64,000 nt of DNA from Haliscomenobacter sp033763495 (GCF_033763495.1 NZ_JANRKL010000148.1:1-64000), one strand, 5' to 3'. Positions 22,746 through 32,426 are shown, counted from the first letter of the stretch. Notes: generated by a model not told the origin, from the letters alone. A program made the numbers and translations.

Positions 22746-22763
22746 CGGCCTCAAAGCACAAAC

Positions 22764-23252
22764 ATGCACACAGTTCAAAAAAACACTGTAGTAACCATCA
22801 GCTACAAGATTCAAGAAATAGGTGGTGAAGTTTTGGAAGAAAGCCAGGAAGGTTTCCCCTATCTGCACGGTGGGTACGACAACATTTTCCCCAAAGCGGA
22901 AGAGGTGTTGGAAGGGAAAACGCTGGGAACAAAAATTGAAATTGACCTTGCACCCGCAGATGCCTATGGCGAGCGTGACCTCAACCTGGTGCGGGTAGAA
23001 TCCCTGAGCGATCTAAACATTCCCGGACTACAAATAGGGGATATGCTGGAAGAGGATGATGAAGAAACGGGTGAAACCATCATCTGGCGTGTGATAGCGA
23101 TGAAAGATGACCAGGTAATGTTAGACCACAATCACCCTTTGGCGGGTTTGGGGATTCGTTTTTCTGCTGAGGTGTTGGGCATTCGTGCGGCTACTGCTGC
23201 GGAGGCCGAGCATGGGCATGTGCACGACGAGCACGATTCGCACGGGCATTAG
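22764..23252 (+). CDS. FKBP-type peptidyl-prolyl isomerase (SlyD-like)
   Basis: The protein has 162 residues starting at 22764. An in-frame ATG at 22653 would add 37 residues with no match to the family and would run through the promoter. It has the SlyD split-FKBP layout: N-terminal TVVTISYKIQEIGGEVLEES, YLHGGYDNIFPKAEEVLEG, then PADAYGERDLNLV before an insert-in-flap domain, and VMLDHNHPLAGLGIRFSAEV. It ends in a His-rich tail GHVHDEHDSHGH that should bind Ni2+ or another metal, as in E. coli SlyD. Role: proline isomerisation and chaperoning in the cytoplasm, possibly metal trafficking. Confidence 0.92.
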   Translation: MHTVQKNTVVTISYKIQEIGGEVLEESQEGFPYLHGGYDNIFPKAEEVLEGKTLGTKIEIDLAPADAYGERDLNLVRVESLSDLNIPGLQIGDMLEEDDEETGETIIWRVIAMKDDQVMLDHNHPLAGLGIRFSAEVLGIRAATAAEAEHGHVHDEHDSHGH

Positions 23253-23291
23253 GGCGATAAAAAAACAAGCGATCATTTTGCATCATGGGTT

Positions 23292-23322
23292 AGATTGTGC
23301 TGGATTGACTTCAGCACAATCT
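23292..23322. terminator. Stem-loop after the FKBP gene
   Basis: AGATTGTGCTG at 23292-23302 pairs perfectly with CAGCACAATCT at 23312-23322 around a 9-base loop. It lies 40 bases past the FKBP stop and 48 before the next start. No T run follows, so it may be an mRNA-stabilising or rho-assisted structure. Confidence 0.45.
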
Positions 23323-23369
23323 TGCACTGAATACGCGATTTTTCCTATTTTTGGAGAAATTCCTTCTCC

Positions 23370-24455
23370 ATGAAATCGATCCTCCTCGGTAGCCTGCTGT
23401 ACTTTGTATCTTTTCTTCCTCAGACCATTGCCCAAAAAACGAGTGTTTCCATCACGGGCAATCAATTCAAGATCAACAAACAATTGACCTACCGGGGACG
23501 GGAGTGGCATGGCCACAAAATAGAAGGACTACTCTTTAACTCCCGGATGGTGCAGGGTATCTTTGACGATTTGAACCCAGCAACCCGGGATCAATTTCAA
23601 TACGCCGACACCAAAAAATGGGATCCGGAGCGCAATACCCGGGAATTCATCGCGGCAATGCCCTTATGGAAAAGTCATGGAATGTTGGCTTTTACCCTTA
23701 ATCTGCAAGGTGGAAGTCCATTGGGGTATGGCAACAAAGGTTGGATCAATTCGGCTTTTGACCCTCAGGGGAACCTGCGCCCCGATTATTTGCGCCGTCT
23801 GGAAATGATCCTCAACCGAGCCAATGAATTGGGTATGGTGGTTATTTTGGGCTACTTCTATTTTGGCCAGGACGAACATTTGCAAGATGAGGCAGCGGTC
23901 ATCCGGGCAGTAGACAACATCAGCTCCTGGCTGCTCAAGAAAAAATACCGGAACATCCTGGTAGAAATCAACAATGAATGCAACATCAGCTACAATCACC
24001 CAATCCTGCAACCAGAGCGGGTACATGAACTGATTGAGCGGGTGCAAAATACGCGCAAAGGAAATTACCGACTTTTGGTCAGTACAAGTTATGGCGGAGG
24101 TACTTTACCCCAACCCAATGTGCTTAAAGTGGCTGATTTTGTCTTGCTGCATGGCAATGGGGTACGCGATCCTGCGAAGATTACCAAACTGGTGACTGAT
24201 ACCAAAAATGTGGTGGGCTACCACAATACTCCCATCCTGTTCAACGAAGACGATCATTTCAACTTCGAAGCGGAGCAAAATAATTTTGTAGCGGCCATTC
24301 AGGCTTATGCCTCCTGGGGATATTTTGACTACCGTATGAAGGACGAAGGATTTGAGGACGGCTACCAAAGCGTGCCCGTGGACTGGGGAATCAATTCGGA
24401 ACGAAAGAAGGGTTTTTTTAAGTTGTTGCGGGAGGTGACCGGGTTTAAGGAATGA
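23370..24455 (+). CDS. Secreted GH5-like glycoside hydrolase (cellulase-fold)
   Basis: This 361-residue protein has a signal peptide ending at PQTIAQK, and the domain has a TIM-barrel pattern. ILVEINNECNI gives the Asn-Glu of clan GH-A as general acid at about residue 195. TPILFNEDDHFN is a candidate nucleophile segment near residue 292. Both sit in the expected order and spacing for GH5-like enzymes. Other landmarks are YRGREWHGHKIEGLLFNSRM and the closing YASWGYFDYRM. The target glycan cannot be inferred. It may be read together with the lipoprotein gene downstream (57 bases). Confidence 0.7.
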   Translation: MKSILLGSLLYFVSFLPQTIAQKTSVSITGNQFKINKQLTYRGREWHGHKIEGLLFNSRMVQGIFDDLNPATRDQFQYADTKKWDPERNTREFIAAMPLWKSHGMLAFTLNLQGGSPLGYGNKGWINSAFDPQGNLRPDYLRRLEMILNRANELGMVVILGYFYFGQDEHLQDEAAVIRAVDNISSWLLKKKYRNILVEINNECNISYNHPILQPERVHELIERVQNTRKGNYRLLVSTSYGGGTLPQPNVLKVADFVLLHGNGVRDPAKITKLVTDTKNVVGYHNTPILFNEDDHFNFEAEQNNFVAAIQAYASWGYFDYRMKDEGFEDGYQSVPVDWGINSERKKGFFKLLREVTGFKE

Positions 24456-24512
24456 TGGAAAAATTTGAGGCTTCGCCTCGAAGGGTAGGAAACGACAACA
24501 AAGGAAAAATGG

Positions 24513-25343
24513 ATGAAACGAAAAATGAAAAGAGTCTCTGCATTCGATTTTGTATGGCCCGGTTTAATGAACATTAGCTGTGGCCTAGTTTTGATGCTGT
24601 TTGCTACAGGCTGTAACAGCAAGCCCGAAAAGCAGGCTTTCCAATCTAATCCCGGCCCCTCAGGGTTCCATCCTCTACTGCTTCAACAAGACTCTGGTTT
24701 TGTCACCAAAAAAGACGGCCTCCCTTTTTTAATTGCCAATAACCTAACGGACACTGTTGGTCGCTCTTGGGACAACTTGCATGACAGTGACACCCTTGGC
24801 AAATACTACAAAGTCAAAGAAAGTGGCCATTTTTATTATTGCAGCATCGATTATAGCCCTGAATACACCTTTGAAACCCACCTGATCATTGAGTTGAACC
24901 AGGCTGGGAAGCTACTTCAGTCGGCCCGATTTTTTCACGGCAATTATTCATGTTGCTGGGACAACCTCTACGAAGGCTTCAATCGCTACGGCGATTTTTT
25001 TGGCATCAAAACCTGTTCAACGGGTTTGGGTTTTTGTGCCACTGATTTGTATCTGTTTAAAACTTTGAGGCAGCAGGAGGAGCAAACTTCTATTCCTTTG
25101 GGCCAATGGGCTGCTTTTGGGAACGATATAGGGGAGCCGCGTAGTATTAGTGCCGGTCTGGAGTGGAACAAGAACGAACTGATCGTGCATTATCTATTGG
25201 AAGATGGTGAACTGGACGACGAGGGTAAGTTTAGGGTGAAGCTGACCCGGAAAATGGACGCAACTTTCATTTTCCAAAATCAGCAATGGGTTTGTAAAGA
25301 CAGTGATAAATTGGCGAAGTTTGACCTGTGGTTGGATAGATAG
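24513..25343 (+). CDS. Lipoprotein of unknown function
   Basis: This 276-residue protein has an N-terminal hydrophobic segment ending in LFATGC, a good lipobox with Cys at residue 34 from this start. Starts at 24528 (MKRVSAFDFV) and 24567 (MNISC) are alternatives, and the last would give a lipoprotein signal of standard length. The mature part has YYCSIDYSPEYTFETHLIIE and NYSCCWDNLYEGF, with several Cys residues that may form disulfides. The central and C-terminal parts look like one beta-rich domain. No family name can be given. It follows the GH5-like gene, possibly in one transcript. Confidence 0.6.
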   Translation: MKRKMKRVSAFDFVWPGLMNISCGLVLMLFATGCNSKPEKQAFQSNPGPSGFHPLLLQQDSGFVTKKDGLPFLIANNLTDTVGRSWDNLHDSDTLGKYYKVKESGHFYYCSIDYSPEYTFETHLIIELNQAGKLLQSARFFHGNYSCCWDNLYEGFNRYGDFFGIKTCSTGLGFCATDLYLFKTLRQQEEQTSIPLGQWAAFGNDIGEPRSISAGLEWNKNELIVHYLLEDGELDDEGKFRVKLTRKMDATFIFQNQQWVCKDSDKLAKFDLWLDR

Positions 25344-25443
25344 GTGGTTGGTTGGACGCAAAGGAAATTTCAGCTGTTTGCATTTCCAAAAATCCCCTTA
25401 GTTTTAAGCATCCTACTGAATTGCTCGCAAAAGGCCATCAACC

Positions 25444-26997
25444 ATGAAAATAATCCTTCGTCTTTTCTTTGCCAAAAAGCCCCTTTGGGTCAGCATTTGT
25501 TTGTTGCTGAGCGGTATTGGTCAAATCCTTGCCCAAAACAAGCCCAATATCCTCATTATTTACGCCGATGACCTAGGCATTGGTGACGTCAGTGCCTATG
25601 GCAAAGGCAAATTGGCTACTCCCAATATCGATAAACTGGCGCAGGGCGGCTTGCGCTTCACCAACGCTTATGCGACCTCGGCTACTTGTACGCCGAGCCG
25701 CTACGCCCTCCTGACCGGGCAATACCCCTGGCGGAATCCACGTGCAAAAATCCTCACGGGTGACGCGCCAGCCTTGTTGGATACCGCTCAAAAAACGGTC
25801 GCTGATTTGCTCAAAACTCAGGGCTACCGCACCGGGGTTGTAGGCAAATGGCACTTGGGCTTGGGCAATGGCAGCATGGACTGGAATCAGCCTATCCAGC
25901 AAAACCCCAACGACCTGGGTTTCGATTACAGCTTCATCATGGCGGCTACCACCGATCGGGTGCCAACGGTTTACATCGAAAACCGCCGGGTTGTGGGTCT
26001 GTCGGCTCAGGACCCATTGCAAGTGAGTTATGAAAAAAACTTCCCTGGAGAGCCTACTGCATTGACCAACCCTGAATTGTTGACCAAACAAAAATGGCAC
26101 CACGGCCACAATCAGAGTGTGCACAACGGCATTCCCCGCATTGGTTTTATGCGCGGTGGCAAAGCTGCCCTTTGGCAGGATGAAACCATGGGCGATGTGT
26201 TTGTGGAAAAAGCGCTGAACTTCATCGGTAGTGACGCAGCCAAGCCTTTTTTTCTCTATTTCGCTCTTCATCAGCCGCATGTACCTCGGGTGCCACACCC
26301 TCGTTTTGTGGGTAAATCGGGCATGGGCCCGAGGGGGGATGCCATTCTGGAGTTGGACTGGTGCGTGGGAGAAATTTTGAAACACCTGCAAAACAAGAGA
26401 TTGTTGAACAACACTTTGATTCTTTTTTCCAGTGACAATGGCCCCGTGCTGAACGACGGTTATTACGATGATGCAGTGGAAAAAGTGGGCGCACACGACC
26501 CCTTCGGTGGCTTGCGTGGAGGTAAATACAGTTTGTTTGAGGGCGGTGCCAAAGTGCCTTTTATCGTGCATTGGCCGGCTCGGGTTAGTCCTGGTGTGTC
26601 GGATGCCTTGTTTTGCCAACTGGATTTGTACGCTTCCCTTGCCGCTTTGCTGAAACTCAATACCCCGGCAATGGACAGCCAAAATCAACTGACAGCTTTG
26701 TTGGGAAAAGACAAAAAGGGGCGCAAGGAGTTGGTATTGGAAGCATCGGGAAGATTGGCTTATCGTTCCGGGCCATATGCCTTTATTCCACCGTATAAAG
26801 GTATGGCTGTGCACAAGGAAGTGAACATCGAGTTGGGGGTTGCACCCAGCGCGCAATTGTACGATTTGCGCAGCGACCCCGGGCAAAAAAACAATCTGGC
26901 GAGTGGTTCGGGCAAGTTGTTGACCAAATTGAAGTCGGCTATGCAAAAAGCGGTGGGAGCTTACCAAACGATCAATGAGGATATTCAGTTGAAGTGA
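25444..26997 (+). CDS. Secreted type I sulfatase (arylsulfatase-like)
   Basis: This 517-residue protein has a signal peptide ending at ILAQNKPN, then PNILIIYADDLGIGD (metal Asp pair). CTPSR places the formylglycine Cys at residue 82, followed by LLTGQYPWR and the GKWHLGLG motif near 138, HQPHVPR, and SSDNGPVLN with the second metal Asp. This is the full type I sulfatase set and predicts hydrolysis of sulfate esters, probably on glycans or aryl compounds. It needs a formylglycine-generating enzyme encoded elsewhere. Its 3' end faces the convergent LOG gene, and a 157-bp palindrome lies in the gap. Confidence 0.92.
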   Translation: MKIILRLFFAKKPLWVSICLLLSGIGQILAQNKPNILIIYADDLGIGDVSAYGKGKLATPNIDKLAQGGLRFTNAYATSATCTPSRYALLTGQYPWRNPRAKILTGDAPALLDTAQKTVADLLKTQGYRTGVVGKWHLGLGNGSMDWNQPIQQNPNDLGFDYSFIMAATTDRVPTVYIENRRVVGLSAQDPLQVSYEKNFPGEPTALTNPELLTKQKWHHGHNQSVHNGIPRIGFMRGGKAALWQDETMGDVFVEKALNFIGSDAAKPFFLYFALHQPHVPRVPHPRFVGKSGMGPRGDAILELDWCVGEILKHLQNKRLLNNTLILFSSDNGPVLNDGYYDDAVEKVGAHDPFGGLRGGKYSLFEGGAKVPFIVHWPARVSPGVSDALFCQLDLYASLAALLKLNTPAMDSQNQLTALLGKDKKGRKELVLEASGRLAYRSGPYAFIPPYKGMAVHKEVNIELGVAPSAQLYDLRSDPGQKNNLASGSGKLLTKLKSAMQKAVGAYQTINEDIQLK

Positions 26998-27032
26998 ATA
27001 GTTCTTTAGACGACATTGCTTGACAGTTTACT

Positions 27033-27189
27033 CGAAGGACATGAATTGCCACGTGCTTTAGCGCGTGGGTAGCAGGATTGTTTGAAAATGGGCTTTAGCC
27101 CTCTTTTAAATATAAACGCCAGGACTAAAGTCCACCCAAAAGTCAATACCCTTCCACGCGCTAAAGCACGTGGCAATTCATGTCCTTCG
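27033..27189. repeat. Palindromic repeat family B, copy 1 (36-bp perfect arms)
   Basis: CGAAGGACATGAATTGCCAC through GCGCGTGG at 27033-27068 is perfectly inverted at 27154-27189. Inside are further short hairpins such as GGGCTTTAGCCC. The core GCCACGTGCTTTAGCGCGTGG recurs at 45781-45918. Both copies lie between the 3' ends of converging genes, here the sulfatase and the LOG gene. Confidence 0.8.
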
Positions 27190-27253
27190 CTTCTGAGATA
27201 CAAAAATGTCCAGTTGTATGACCATGGACTTGTTTGAAATTTTTACACCTCCT

Positions 27254-27835
27254 TTACACATCCTCCTTCCGAATCCACTTAGGCACATGAATCGGCTGAT
27301 AATTCCTCATCTTTTCCAATAATGCTTTAGGCTCTTTGGCATCCAGAATCAGCCCCCGATTTTCTGTTTTTAAAAACTCATCCGTCACTGCACGGCCCAA
27401 AAACTCAATCAGACTATCATAAAAACTCAGGATGTTGAGCAGCCCCAGGGGCTTTTCATGCAAACCCAATTGCGCCCAGGTACACAACTCAAACAACTCA
27501 TCTAGCGTGCCGAAACCACCCGGCATGGCGATGGCCCCATCCGATATTTCGAACATCTTCATCTTGCGCTCGTGCATGGTTTCGGTGTAAAACATTTCGG
27601 TCACTCCTGGATGTTCCACTTCCTTGTGGGCCAAAAAATGGGGAATCACCCCGATTACTCTACCTCCATTTTCCAATACCGCATCGGCAATCACGCCCAT
27701 GAGGCCTACTTTTCCACCCCCGTACACCAGGGTGAGGTTTTCTTGCACCAACAATTCGCCCATTTGGCGGGCTACCTGGGTATACTTAGGGTCGGCACCG
27801 GTATTGGCTCCGCAAAAAACGGTTAATGCACGCAT
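27254..27835 (-). CDS. LOG family protein (cytokinin riboside 5'-monophosphate phosphoribohydrolase-like)
   Basis: The protein has 193 residues from the ATG at 27835 (MRALTVFCGANTGADPKYTQ). A longer start at 27892 would include 19 residues of unrelated sequence that overlap a palindrome. Signature motifs are LVYGGGKVGLMGVIADAVLE, the catalytic PGGFGTLDELFELCTWAQLG and the intervening Met/Lys-rich MHERKMKMFE. LOG proteins cleave nucleoside 5'-monophosphates to a free base and ribose 5-phosphate. In bacteria the natural substrate is mostly unsettled. It is cytoplasmic and divergent from the rhamnosidase gene. Confidence 0.92.
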   Translation of the reverse strand: MRALTVFCGANTGADPKYTQVARQMGELLVQENLTLVYGGGKVGLMGVIADAVLENGGRVIGVIPHFLAHKEVEHPGVTEMFYTETMHERKMKMFEISDGAIAMPGGFGTLDELFELCTWAQLGLHEKPLGLLNILSFYDSLIEFLGRAVTDEFLKTENRGLILDAKEPKALLEKMRNYQPIHVPKWIRKEDV

Positions 27836-27865
27836 GAGTACTTTTTTTGCAAAGAAAAGCAGCTT

Positions 27866-27982
27866 GGGGGCGATAAAAAAATAAATGTTCATTTTGCTAG
27901 AGGATTAGATAAGTAAACGGTTCAATTTAAGTGTCTTATCTAATCCTCTGGCTAAGGAAAAATGAACATTTATTTTTGCCCC
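27866..27982. repeat. 117-bp two-part palindrome between divergent genes
   Basis: Outer arms GGGGGCGATAAAAAAATAAA and TTTATTTTTGCCCC enclose ATGTTCATTTT / AAAATGAACAT, and inner arms AGAGGATTAGATAAG / CTTATCTAATCCTCT surround a 20-base loop. The element fills the gap between the LOG and rhamnosidase starts, so it overlaps any promoters there. It could be a mobile element remnant or a regulatory hairpin. Confidence 0.6.
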
Positions 27983-28118
27983 AATACTTGGTTTATTCCA
28001 TACTGTTTTTTCAAAAAAATTATCATAATAGGGATAAATCGTGGAAAAATCAGGATATTTAATTCAACTGCTCCATTGCAGACACAGCCTATTCAGTAAA
28101 GTCCTACAATTTTTAACC

Positions 28119-30854
28119 ATGTCAGCAAGAATATTAGCCCTGTTCGTCTTTTTTTTACCCCTGACCCTCAACGCCATTGCGCCCTTACAGGTGGCTCAAC
28201 TGACTTGTGAGTACCTGGAAAACCCGCTGGGGATTGATGTGGCCAAGCCACGTTTGTCCTGGACTATTAGTGCTACTGCCCGCAATCAAAGCCAGTCCGC
28301 CTACGAAATCGTCCTCCATACCGATCAAAAACAATTGGAGCAAAACAAGGCCAGCATCTGGTCAACTGGCAAAATCAATTCCGCTCAAAACCTGCATATT
28401 GAATACGCCGGACCAGCCCTGCAATCCTTCACCCGCTACTTTTGGAAAGTAAAAGTTTACAACCAAAACGGGGAAGCTTCGGAGTGGAGCAAAACCGCCT
28501 GGTTTGAAACAGCCATGATGAGCCCCAAGGACTGGCAGGCGAGTTGGATCAACGATGGCAGTATACCTCCCACTCAGGAAGAAAAATACTACGAAGATGA
28601 CCCGATGCCGATGTTTCGCAAGCAGTTTTCGACCAGTAAAAAAATCAACTCAGCGCGTTTGTACATCTGTGGACTGGGTTACCACGAAGCCTTTTTGAAT
28701 GGGCAAAAAATTGGGGATCATGTGCTCGATCCTGGGTTTACCACCTATCGCAAACAGGCCTTGTACGTGGTGCATGATGTGACCAACCAGGTACAAAAAG
28801 GAAACAATGTTTTTGGAGTCCAATTGGGCAATGGCTGGTGGAATCCCCTGCCACTGCGCCTGTTTGGCCGCTGGGATTTGCGCAATTTTCAGGAAACGGG
28901 CCGCCCTTGTTTGCGGGCCGAAATCCACCTGACTTACAGCGACGGCAGCAAAGAAATAATCGCCAGCAATGACACCTGGGAAACCGCGCCAAGCTCCATC
29001 ATCCGCAACAACGTCTACCTCGGTGAACACCAGGACGCCCGCCTGGAACGCAGCTTCAATGAGGCAAAACCCTGGTCAAAAGCCAGCTTGTGCAAAGGCC
29101 CTAGTGGTGAACTGACCGCTCAAATGCAGCCACCCATCCGCATCACCAAAACGATTCGCCCGCGCAGCATCAAGTTGATCGGGAAGGATACTTTTTTGGT
29201 GGACATGGGGCAAAACTTCGCCGGGGTGGCCAGCTTCAAAGTCAAAGGCCCGGCCGGGGCCAAAATCACCATGCGCTATGGGGAGGATACCCTAAAAAAC
29301 GGCCACCTGAACTGGTGGACTACCGTGGCCGGCCAAATCAAGGAAGCCTGGCGACTCAGCGGTGGCCCGGGAGCTCCCAAAACCGCCTGGCAAAAGGACG
29401 AATACATCTTGCGCGGCGATGCCCTCGGGGAAACTTTTGTGCCTCGCTTTACCTTCCACGGCTTCCGTTACATTGAGATCGTGGGCTGGCCGGGTCAGGC
29501 ACCTGCTCTGGACGATATCCAGGGCCTGCGGATGAATACGGACTTATCACCCAATGGCAGTTTTGAGTGCTCCAATGCGCTATTCAACCAATTGCACGAA
29601 GTCATTCAATGGACTTTTTTGAGCAACGTATTTAGTGTACAATCGGACTGCCCCGCCCGCGAAAAAATGGGCTACGGTGCGGATATGGTGGTGAGCTCCG
29701 AAGCGTTTTTGTACAACTACAACATGGCCAATTTTTACGGCAAGACCGTACGCGACTTTGCCAATGAACAGCGCCCTGAGGGGGGGATCACCGAAATTGC
29801 CCCTTTTACCGGTATCGCCGATCGGGGCTATGGCGACCAGTCGGGTCCACTGGGTTGGCAGCTGGGTTTTCCTTTTTTGCAAAAGAAACTGTACGAGTTC
29901 TATGGCGACAAACGGGTAATCGAGCAGTATTACCCGGCCTTCGAACGGCAGATGGCTTTCCTGCAAAGCAAGGCTGTCGGCAATCTCTTCTACTGGGACA
30001 TTAGCGACCACGAAGCGCTGGACACCAAGCCGGAGGCCCTGACTGCCGCCGCTTTTTATTACCACCATGCCCTGCTGATGACGGAGTTTTCCGAGATTTT
30101 AGGGAAAAAAGAAGCCGCGGAGAAATACCAGAAACTGGCCGCTAACATCAAACGCGCCATTGTGAACCATTACCATGTGAATGGCACCGGGCGTTTTGAC
30201 AATGCAACCCAGTCGGCGCAATTGTTTGCCTTGTGGTACGGTCTTGCACCCGATCGCAAACAGACCTTGGACGTGCTCCAGCAGGAGTTTCAACGCCACA
30301 ACATGCACGTTTCCACGGGTATTTTTTCCACCAAATACCTCTTTGACGTGCTGCGGGAAGAAAATCTGAACGAGTGGGCCTACCAGATCGCCAACCAGCG
30401 CGATTACCCGGGTTGGGGCGATATGCTGGCCAAAGGGGCTACCACCTTGTGGGAAACCTGGGGCGACCCTGGGTTCACCTATTCGGCCAATCACCCCATG
30501 TTTGGCTCCATCGATGAATGGTTTTACCGCTCGCTGCTGGGAATCAACCCCACCGCTCCCGGTTTTTCCAAAGTCATCATCAAGCCCCAACCAGCTGGGG
30601 ATTTGACCTGGGCAAAAGGGGCTTACCAGTCGGTGCAGGGTAAAATTGAAAGTGATTGGAAAATTCAGGGTTCCACTTTTTCGCTGCGGGTGAACATTCC
30701 TGCGAATGTGCAGGCGGCGGTCTGGATCAAGTGTAAGGAAAATGGCCGGGTCACGGAGAATGGAGTGGCTTTGAGTGGGCTGAAGTATCGGGATGGGTAT
30801 GCGGTGGTAGAAGTGGGATCGGGGGAGTATCGCTTTGAGGCTGAATACCAATAA
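28119..30854 (+). CDS. GH78 alpha-L-rhamnosidase
   Basis: The protein has 911 residues starting at the ATG at 28119, which gives the signal peptide MSARILALFVFFLPLTLNAI. An upstream GTG at 28041 would bury it. The layout is that of GH78: an N-terminal fibronectin-like/beta domain (VAQLTCEYLENPLGIDVAKP, RLSWTISA), the Bac_rhamnosid_N domain with ARLYICGLGYHEAFLNGQKI, a central concanavalin-like part (VDMGQNFAGVASFKVKGP), the (alpha/alpha)6 barrel with QSDCPAREKMGYGADMVVSSE, where the acidic residues match the catalytic region, and the C-terminal beta-sandwich (PLLGINPTAPGFSKVIIKPQ-like). It releases terminal rhamnose from pectin-type glycans. Confidence 0.93.
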   Translation: MSARILALFVFFLPLTLNAIAPLQVAQLTCEYLENPLGIDVAKPRLSWTISATARNQSQSAYEIVLHTDQKQLEQNKASIWSTGKINSAQNLHIEYAGPALQSFTRYFWKVKVYNQNGEASEWSKTAWFETAMMSPKDWQASWINDGSIPPTQEEKYYEDDPMPMFRKQFSTSKKINSARLYICGLGYHEAFLNGQKIGDHVLDPGFTTYRKQALYVVHDVTNQVQKGNNVFGVQLGNGWWNPLPLRLFGRWDLRNFQETGRPCLRAEIHLTYSDGSKEIIASNDTWETAPSSIIRNNVYLGEHQDARLERSFNEAKPWSKASLCKGPSGELTAQMQPPIRITKTIRPRSIKLIGKDTFLVDMGQNFAGVASFKVKGPAGAKITMRYGEDTLKNGHLNWWTTVAGQIKEAWRLSGGPGAPKTAWQKDEYILRGDALGETFVPRFTFHGFRYIEIVGWPGQAPALDDIQGLRMNTDLSPNGSFECSNALFNQLHEVIQWTFLSNVFSVQSDCPAREKMGYGADMVVSSEAFLYNYNMANFYGKTVRDFANEQRPEGGITEIAPFTGIADRGYGDQSGPLGWQLGFPFLQKKLYEFYGDKRVIEQYYPAFERQMAFLQSKAVGNLFYWDISDHEALDTKPEALTAAAFYYHHALLMTEFSEILGKKEAAEKYQKLAANIKRAIVNHYHVNGTGRFDNATQSAQLFALWYGLAPDRKQTLDVLQQEFQRHNMHVSTGIFSTKYLFDVLREENLNEWAYQIANQRDYPGWGDMLAKGATTLWETWGDPGFTYSANHPMFGSIDEWFYRSLLGINPTAPGFSKVIIKPQPAGDLTWAKGAYQSVQGKIESDWKIQGSTFSLRVNIPANVQAAVWIKCKENGRVTENGVALSGLKYRDGYAVVEVGSGEYRFEAEYQ

Positions 30855-30956
30855 TTTTGAGGGCGACAATTGTTGTGTTGTATGTTAAAATAAATTATTT
30901 TCGTCTGTAGTTTAAATAAATACACACCAACACTTGTCACCTCAAAATTAGAATAG

Positions 30957-32426
30957 ATGAAATTATCCTCTTTTTTATTACTAAACTGGCTGCTGTTGGC
31001 CTGGAACGCCAATAACCTCGCTCCAAAAGAAGTCACAATCTCGGGGAAAGTCAATGCAGGCACCCTTAAAGAAGTGATTTATACGATCCCCCATCGAGGG
31101 ATTTTCCATTGGGTGCTTAAAGCGAGTGCCCCGGTTGATGCGCAGGGGAATTTTCAGATTAAAATTCCATGTGAACAAACTTCCATTGTGGCCATTGGCG
31201 GGTCCGACCAAACCAAAAAGACCCTGATCCTTAGCCCAGGGGAGCACTACACACTCAGTCTCGGCGCAGAAAAAGACGAAGATTTTTTTGAAGCAAAAGG
31301 CCCCAACGAGGCCGGGCAAAAATTGTTTCATGCCCTGCCGAACCCAGGATTTGTGCAAGCCGCTGCCCGTAAGTATTTTAAAGATACCGTCATCAGCGAG
31401 ATCAAATCCAAAATCGCGGCAGAAAAAGCCAAAGACCTGGAACCCTTTTCTGCCTTGCTCAAGGCCAAAAAAATCACCCCGGCTTTTTTTGAATTGGTCA
31501 AAGCAGATCGGGATTGTTATTATGCTACCATGCAGGCACAGATCGTTTGGGTGAAATTGCTGCGAACCGATCCTGATAAAATCAAAAGCTTTTCTCCTGT
31601 CTATCAATCCTGGTTTGCGGAAACAATGAAAGAATACCCTATCAACAACAAGAGCTTAACTCGCTCCTTTTGGTGGCAGGAGTATGCGGATACCTATCAG
31701 GGTGTTTCGATGTTTTTAGACAAGGATTTTGACCCCAAGCAACTCGAAGCGCACTATAAAAACGAAACAATTCATACGTTTAAAATGAAAGATGCCCCAA
31801 AACGGTTTAGTGGGGAGTTTTTGGAGTATTTTCAATTTTCTTACCTCTATAGTGCCTGTTTGCAAAAGGAATATGAAAAGGAGCTGATTGCTTTGGTGGA
31901 ACAGTTCAAACAACAGTATCCTCAAAGTCCCTTCACCAAGTATCTCCAACCTTTGGTCGATCCCATTGTTGAATACCATCAGGCTCAAGCCGCTGGCTTT
32001 TCAGACCAATACAAATTTGTAGAAAACTACGCCGACCTCAATTCCCTGGAAGAAGCACTCCAGTCATTTAAAGGGAAAAAATTGTACATTGATGTATGGG
32101 CAACCTGGTGTGGCCCCTGCAAGGCCGAGTTCGCCCATAAAGAAGGCCTTAAAAAACTGTTGGCGGAAAAAGGCTACGACATCTTGTACATCTCCATTGA
32201 TGAACCCGAGCGGGAGGAGGCCTGGAAAGGTATGATCAAGTATTACAAATTGGAAGGCAATCACCTGCGGACCAACAAAGACTTTACCAATGATTTGGTG
32301 AAGATTTTTGATCAAGGGGGCAGTTTGTCCATTCCTTGGTACCTCATCGTCAACGAGGAAGGAGAAATCGTAACAACCAAGGCCAAAAGACCTTCCAATT
32401 TAAAGGGTTTGGAAGGGCAGTTGTAG
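30957..32426 (+). CDS. Exported TlpA/thioredoxin-like protein
   Basis: This 489-residue protein has an N-terminal signal sequence (MKLSSFLLLNWLLLAWNANN). The first 330 residues show a DUF4369-like opening (VTISGKVNAGTLKEVIYTIP), then an alpha-rich region. The last 130 hold a thioredoxin-fold domain with IDVWATWCGPCKAEFAHKEG. The CxxC (WCGPC) supports periplasmic disulfide exchange. The layout parallels the gene at 3422-4969. It follows the rhamnosidase by 102 bases and could be in the same transcript. A hairpin after its stop separates it from the convergent gene. Confidence 0.82.
   Translation: MKLSSFLLLNWLLLAWNANNLAPKEVTISGKVNAGTLKEVIYTIPHRGIFHWVLKASAPVDAQGNFQIKIPCEQTSIVAIGGSDQTKKTLILSPGEHYTLSLGAEKDEDFFEAKGPNEAGQKLFHALPNPGFVQAAARKYFKDTVISEIKSKIAAEKAKDLEPFSALLKAKKITPAFFELVKADRDCYYATMQAQIVWVKLLRTDPDKIKSFSPVYQSWFAETMKEYPINNKSLTRSFWWQEYADTYQGVSMFLDKDFDPKQLEAHYKNETIHTFKMKDAPKRFSGEFLEYFQFSYLYSACLQKEYEKELIALVEQFKQQYPQSPFTKYLQPLVDPIVEYHQAQAAGFSDQYKFVENYADLNSLEEALQSFKGKKLYIDVWATWCGPCKAEFAHKEGLKKLLAEKGYDILYISIDEPEREEAWKGMIKYYKLEGNHLRTNKDFTNDLVKIFDQGGSLSIPWYLIVNEEGEIVTTKAKRPSNLKGLEGQL

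Noticed and set aside
25573..26967. A 464-codon open frame on the minus strand across the sulfatase gene
   Set aside because: It is antisense to a clear sulfatase, has no recognisable domain, and its composition mirrors the codon bias of the sense gene.
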